5,683 bases of DNA from Nitrospira sp. (GTDB lineage: Bacteria > Nitrospirota > Nitrospiria > Nitrospirales > Nitrospiraceae). Positions 1 to 5,683 of the stretch are shown in pieces. Under the pieces are notes generated by a model, which saw only the letters and a list, made by a program, of their open reading frames with translations, searched no databases and was not told the origin of the DNA. The stretch covers positions 1 to 5,683 of the forward strand of contig JANYAJ010000125.1 of the NCBI GenBank assembly GCA_025361385.1, written 5' to 3'. The first letter of the stretch is position 1; the number at the start of each line of letters is the position of its first letter. The translations under genes were made by a program, and so were the position numbers.

Positions 1-2
1 CA

Positions 3-167
3 TTGGCCACACTCGGGGTGCGTTCGATGTTCACCTCGGTGGGCTCGGCCAAACATATGCGGTATGAGCCGGTGGATGTGCCGCCTCAGGAGGTCTCGCC
101 GAGGCACCAGAAGGAGCGGGACGAGTACGACCGGCGGGAGCGAGCTGTAGCGGAGAAGAGTCGGTAG
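3..167 (+). CDS. 3' end of an unidentified protein, truncated by the left edge
   Basis: This frame is open from the left edge to a TAG at 165-167 and gives 54 residues with no start that looks real. It begins with a mildly apolar stretch (LATLGVRSMF) and then becomes strongly charged, ending in a tail rich in Arg, Glu, Asp and Lys (for example QKERDEYDRRERAVAEKSR). That pattern would fit the end of a last membrane segment followed by a cytoplasmic tail, as in polysaccharide polymerase/ligase or flippase-type membrane proteins, but this is only a guess. I do not recognise the family. The stop lies 26 bases before the asnB start on the same strand, so co-transcription is likely. A competing frame on the same strand is open to a TAG at 148-150, but its composition (many Arg, Ser, Cys and Trp) looks non-coding. 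Confidence 0.55.
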   Translation: MATLGVRSMFTSVGSAKHMRYEPVDVPPQEVSPRHQKERDEYDRRERAVAEKSR

Positions 168-178
168 CCACGTTTCAT

Positions 179-183
179 GGGAG
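179..183 (+). promoter_or_regulatory. Likely ribosome binding site of the amidotransferase gene
   Basis: GGGAG stands 10 bases before the ATG at 194, a slightly long but usable spacing. It supports 194 as the start, which also leaves Cys exactly at residue 2, as this enzyme family requires. The ATG at 177 overlapping this site is in another frame and leads only to a 74-residue shadow. Confidence 0.5.
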
Positions 184-193
184 TCCTCATTTT

Positions 194-2121
<1,928 letters not shown>

Positions 2122-2125
<4 letters not shown>

Positions 2126-4530
2126 ACGTCGTTCTGTTCTCAGAGGTCACGATCGAGCGGGTGATCGGCGGCGCCGAGCGGGTTCTTCGGCAGCAGTCGT
2201 TGGGCCTTGCGAAGCTGGGCCATCACGTGCGCGTCATCGTGCGGGCTCCCTGCGAGTCCGCCGAGGAGACGTTTTCGATCGGCAACGTGATTGAACGGCG
2301 CTATCCCGTGACCAGAACCAGCGAGCCGGCCTTTGTCTGGTCGTCGGTCCAGAATTCCCTGCGCGTCTTCGATCTGATGCGGCAGCCCGGTCCTATTGAT
2401 GTCGGGGTCATTCATCAATCATTGGCTGGTCTCGGTCCGATCTTGTCTCGCTATCGCGCGGTTGGCCGCTGGGTCTATGTCTGTCATTCGCTGGCGCATG
2501 AGGAATATCTCACGAGGGCGGAGCGGGCGCCTTCAACATTGGAACGGGTCAGACGGAAGCTGAGCGCGCGTGCCAGACGGTGGATTGAACGATTGGTGAT
2601 GCGCCGCTGTCATCATGTGGTGGTCTTGAGCGAATTCATGAAGCGGCAGGTCATGGCCGCTCATGGCATTGCGCCGAAGGACATTACGGTGGTCCCTGGT
2701 GCAGCCGATCTTGCCATGTTCTATCCGGCAGAGGATCGGGACGAAGTCAGGCGAGAGCTGAAAATTCCCGAGAGCCGCAGGGTACTGTTCACGGTGCGCA
2801 ATCTGGTCTCTCGCATGGGGTTGGAACATCTGCTTGAAGCCATGACGCTTCTCGGGGAGGAGCGGCGGAACCTTCTACTCCTGATCGGTGGGGACGGCCC
2901 GCTCCGCCCGCGATTGGAGGAGCTGATTCGCAGCAAGGGATTGCAAGATTCCGTACAGCTGCTTGGGTTCGTGCCGGAGGAACTGTTGGCGAAGTACTAC
3001 CAGGCTTCTGACTTGGTCGTGATGCCGACGCTGCAGCTCGAAGGGTTCGGCCTGGTCACGGTCGAAGCGCTGGCCTGTGGAACCCCGGTGATCGGGACAC
3101 CAGTTGGCGCGATTCCAGAAGTACTGAGTACGGTCGATCCGCTGTTGGTGACGGAAGGGACAGACGGAGAGTCTCTCGCAAAGACCTTACGATTATGGCT
3201 GTCGCGCTTCCGGCAACAGCCTGGCGAGCGGCAGCGTCTTTCGAACAAAGGCCGGGAGGTCGTCGAACGGCGCTTCAACTGGGATGCCCATACGGCTCAT
3301 TTGGATCGTCTCTTTGCCGTTGGTTCGAAAGACGGACAGATGACTGGGGCGAGGAAGGTGATCCATGTGATCACGCGCCTCGACTATGGTGGTTCGGCGC
3401 AGAACACGATGTTGACGGCCCTCGGTCATGATCCTGCGCAGTTCGAGCCGCTGGTGGTGGCTGGCTATCCGGGATCGTGGGACGCGCAAGGTGGACAGGC
3501 TGCGACAGAGGAGAATTGCCGGCGGCTTGATCAGGCCGGAGTTCGTTGGCTGCTGCTGCCTTCTCTGACGCGAGCCGTTCACCCGCTGAAAGATATTCAG
3601 GTCTTGTGGCAATTGATTGGCCTCTTCCGGCGGGAGCAGCCGGCATTGGTCCATACCCATACGTCGAAGGCAGGCCTGTTGGGGCGAATGGCCGCCTGGT
3701 TGGCGAGGGTGCCCGTCATCGTCCATACGCCGCATGGCCATGTGTTCTACGGCCATTTCGGTCCCTTCCGGTCATGGCTGTTTCTGCAGATCGAACGAGG
3801 GTTGAGCGTGATCACAGACCGTCTGATCGCATTGACGGACGCGGAGCGGCAGGACCACCTCGATCGTGCCGTCGGCAGGGCAGACCGATTCGCTGTCGTG
3901 CCGAGCGGGATCGATCGTGAGAAGTTCGGACGAGCGAGGGCTCGTGGGAAACAACTGCCGGACTGGTTCGGTTGCCCTGCGGATGCGCTGGTCATCGGAT
4001 CGGTCGGATGGCTCACCGATATTAAGGGCCATGAACATTTGATCGAAGCCGTTGCCAAATTAAAGCAGGATGTTCCTTCCCTCCATCTCGTGATCGTCGG
4101 GAGTGGGGGCAGGCAGGAAGCATTGCGACAGCGAGCGGAATCGCTCGGTCTCCGCGATGCCGTACATTTCTTGGGACACAGGGACGATGTCGATATCTGC
4201 CTCGCGGGAATGGATCTGTTCGTCTTGCCCTCGCTCAATGAAGGGATGGGGCGTGCGTTGATCGAAGCCATGGCATCTGGACTTCCGGTGATTGCTTCCC
4301 GCGTCGGCGGTATTCCGGCCGTGATCGATCACGAACGCACCGGCCTGCTGGTCTCGCCCGGCGATGCCGGTATATTGGCAGAGGCGTTACGCCGGTTGCT
4401 CGATCGACCGGAGTGGGCCAGGCAGTTGGGCGTCGCGGCGAGCCGCAGCGTGGATAGCCGATATGGGTCGCTCTCCATGGTGCATGCCATCGAATCCATC
4501 TTTGCCAAGACGCTCACGGATCATGGGTAA
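2122..4530 (+). CDS. Two GT4 glycosyltransferases fused in one protein
   Basis: The 802-residue product is about twice the usual GT4 length and holds two complete GT-B glycosyltransferases. Such enzymes are retaining and transfer a sugar from a nucleotide-sugar, typically onto a lipid-linked glycan at the inner face of the membrane. Module 1 (about 1-406) has GGAE at 16-19, VVLSEFMK and VVPGA in the interdomain region, VRNLVSRMG at 225-233, the apolar strand LLLIGGDGPL, and the donor-site E-x7-E pair at Glu307 and Glu315. Module 2 (about 407-802) starts at Met407 with RLDYGGSAQ, then HTHTSKAG at 511-518, HTPHGHVFYG at 535-544, VVPSGID, GSVGWLTDIKG at 626-636, and a second E-x7-E pair at Glu707 and Glu715. 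There is almost no linker between modules. No signal peptide or membrane span is evident. The modules differ in sequence, so they probably act on different donors or acceptors (inference). The start at 2122 overlaps the asnB stop by 4 bases. Specificity cannot be read from the sequence. Confidence 0.92.
4320..4333. repeat. 14-base perfect palindrome inside the glycosyltransferase gene
   Basis: CGTGATCGATCACG is its own reverse complement. It lies wholly within coding sequence for the stretch around VIDHE in module 2, shortly after the second E-x7-E motif. A GATC-rich palindrome of this length can occur by chance in such sequence, and the codons are ordinary, so a regulatory role is not supported. 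Confidence 0.3.
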
Positions 4531-4532
4531 GC

Positions 4533-4540
4533 GAGAGAGA
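4533..4540 (+). promoter_or_regulatory. Weak purine-rich ribosome binding site before the PHP-like gene
   Basis: A GAGAGAGA run ends 3 bases before the ATG at 4544, with its GAG core 6 bases away. The alternative in-frame ATG at 4523 has only ACGGATC before it, which is a poor match. This favours 4544 modestly, and the 4544 start also gives a more typical signal-peptide N-terminus. Confidence 0.35.
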
Positions 4541-4543
4541 CAG

Positions 4544-5683
4544 ATGAGAACAGCCGGGCAGTTGATGCTGCCATTGATGGCGATAGCGGTCGTACTCTGT
4601 TGCCTGGTTGGGCGCGTCGATGCGTCGGATGAGCGACAGCAACTGTTGGCGACGTTCCATGTCCATAGTACTGCCAGTACCGGCGATATGACGGTTGACG
4701 CATTGGCGGCAAGGGCGGAACAGCTCGGCCTGGATGTGCTGCTGCTGACCGATAATTTCTCGCTGCGGTATGAGTATGGACTCTGGCCCTTGCGGGGTAT
4801 CCTGAAACAACGAGTGAGTGTTCCCTCCGTGCTGGAGTATGGGATTGAACGGTATCTCGATGAGATCGCAGCTGCGCAGCGCCGTCATCCGACCGTCATC
4901 ATTGTTCCCGGGGTTGAAGTCGCACCCTATTACTATTGGACTGGTTCTCTCGCGGAACGCACGTTGACGATGCACAATGCTCAACGCAACCTCCTGGTGC
5001 TCGGCCTGAACAAGCCGGAAGATTACCGGTCCCTTCCTGCAAGTGGGAACCCGGGATCCTACACTTTCGATTGGCGAGGGGCGGTGAATGGCGCGCCGAT
5101 GTTGTTGGTCGTTCCCGCCGTCTGGCTCTGGAGACCCTTCCGGCCTGCGGCTGACCGGCGATTCCCACGGCGAATGGTTTCCGTGGTCTTGATCGTCTTG
5201 GCCGTGGCGCTGGTGGCCAATGCCTGGCCGTTGAGTCAGCCGGCGTTTAGTTCCTATGACGCAGGATTGGGGTACCGTCCCTATCAGGCCCTCATCGATG
5301 ATGTGACGGACAAGGGTGGATTGTCGTTTTGGTCGATGACGGAAGCGCGAGACTTTCATGAATATGGATTCGGGCTTTTGGGAAGGGTCACCGTCAAGAC
5401 GGAGGCTCACCCCGAATCGTTGCTGCAGACGACCGGGTATACCGGTTTCGGCGGGCTCTATCAGGATGAGCGAACCATCAACAAGCCCGGTGAGCTCTGG
5501 GATCGATTGCTTCAATTGCCGACAGATGAGCAGCGGCCGGTTCCGGTGTTGATCGGGGAGTTGGCGTTTCATGGATTGAAGGATGCCGGGAAGGATCTGA
5601 ATCGTCTGGTCACGGTGCTCTTGGTCAAAGAACGAACCATGCCCGCGGTGCTGGAGGCGCTTGGGTCAGGTCGCGCGTACGCA
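4544..5683 (+). CDS. Secreted or membrane PHP-fold protein with degenerate metal site, cut off by the right edge
   Basis: The frame is open from an ATG at 4544 to the window end, giving 380 residues without a stop. An in-frame ATG at 4523 would add 7 residues and overlap the glycosyltransferase end by 8 bases. Residues 7-24 are hydrophobic and followed by VDA, a possible signal-peptidase site after Ala27, so the next part is probably periplasmic. A PHP domain (polymerase and histidinol phosphatase family of metal-dependent phosphoesterases) begins with FHVHS at 38-42 and continues with LLLTDN at 66-71, VPGVEV at 122-127, MHNAQRNLLVLG at 143-154, GGLSFWSM at 258-265 and GELAFHG at 338-344. Two apolar stretches (about 181-196 and 211-227) separated by a basic loop form a likely membrane hairpin inside the domain. 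His39, His41, Glu125, His144 and His343 remain, but several positions where PHP enzymes usually have His or Asp carry Asn, Met or Ala. It may be a phosphoesterase of unusual type or a non-catalytic derivative. The substrate is unknown; its location suggests surface-glycan work. Confidence 0.8.
   Translation, partial: MRTAGQLMLPLMAIAVVLCCLVGRVDASDERQQLLATFHVHSTASTGDMTVDALAARAEQLGLDVLLLTDNFSLRYEYGLWPLRGILKQRVSVPSVLEYGIERYLDEIAAAQRRHPTVIIVPGVEVAPYYYWTGSLAERTLTMHNAQRNLLVLGLNKPEDYRSLPASGNPGSYTFDWRGAVNGAPMLLVVPAVWLWRPFRPAADRRFPRRMVSVVLIVLAVALVANAWPLSQPAFSSYDAGLGYRPYQALIDDVTDKGGLSFWSMTEARDFHEYGFGLLGRVTVKTEAHPESLLQTTGYTGFGGLYQDERTINKPGELWDRLLQLPTDEQRPVPVLIGELAFHGLKDAGKDLNRLVTVLLVKERTMPAVLEALGSGRAYA

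Noticed and set aside
168..193. Promoter in the gap before asnB
   Set aside because: The gap is only 26 bases and shows no -35/-10 pair, so read-through from the upstream gene is simpler.
3193..3756. 187-residue open frame on the - strand across the two GT modules
   Set aside because: Antisense to clear GT4 coding sequence, with a composition typical of GC-rich shadows (many Arg, His, Gln, Pro) and no motif.
4320..4333. The 14-base palindrome as an operator
   Set aside because: It lies deep inside coding sequence, far from any gene start, and is explained by ordinary codons; it is listed only as a repeat.
3340..4530. Separate gene for the second GT4 module starting at the ATG at 3340
   Set aside because: As sequenced, the frame is continuous with module 1 and the site before 3340 (GGA only 3 bases away) is weak, so a single fused gene is annotated. 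The possibility is kept as a finding.
4514..5572. 352-residue open frame on the - strand
   Set aside because: It is the antisense shadow of the PHP-like gene. The translation is rich in Arg, His, Gln, Pro and Ser with no recognisable domain, while the + strand frame shows clear motifs and a signal sequence.

Overview
The window is about 60% GC by eye and almost entirely coding. All genes are on the + strand and are packed tightly, with two small gaps (26 and 13 bases) and one 4-base stop/start overlap, so it reads as the middle of one operon. Gene content (class-II amidotransferase, GT4 glycosyltransferases, a membrane PHP-type protein) points to a Gram-negative-type cell-surface or extracellular polysaccharide locus. 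The base composition and protein style suggest Nitrospirota (Nitrospira-like) or a related environmental lineage. That taxonomic guess is from general impression and is not proven. The amidotransferase-plus-GT4 layout resembles the exopolysaccharide islands that accompany exosortase/PEP-CTERM systems, but no exosortase or other diagnostic gene lies in the window.

Layout. 3-167: the last 54 codons of an unidentified upstream gene with a short apolar stretch and a very charged tail. 194-2125: a complete 643-residue glutamine-dependent asparagine synthetase-like amidotransferase (asnB family). 2122-4530: an 802-residue protein made of two complete GT4 glycosyltransferases joined end to end, its start overlapping the asnB stop as ATGA. 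4544-5683 (or from 4523): the first 380 residues of a secreted or membrane-anchored PHP-fold protein that runs off the right edge.

How they may work together (inference): the two GT4 modules would add two sugars in turn to a lipid-linked glycan on the cytoplasmic side. The amidotransferase would convert a carboxyl group, for example of a uronic acid, to an amide. The PHP-like protein would act at or across the membrane.

The two points most worth a second look are (1) the double glycosyltransferase, whose junction hides an out-of-frame ATGA like the one at the upstream gene border, suggesting a recent or artefactual fusion of two genes, and (2) the PHP-like protein, which keeps the HxH motif and a glutamate but appears to have lost several other metal-binding positions and carries a hydrophobic hairpin inside the domain. 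No RNA genes, mobile elements, CRISPR arrays, clear promoters or terminators were found.
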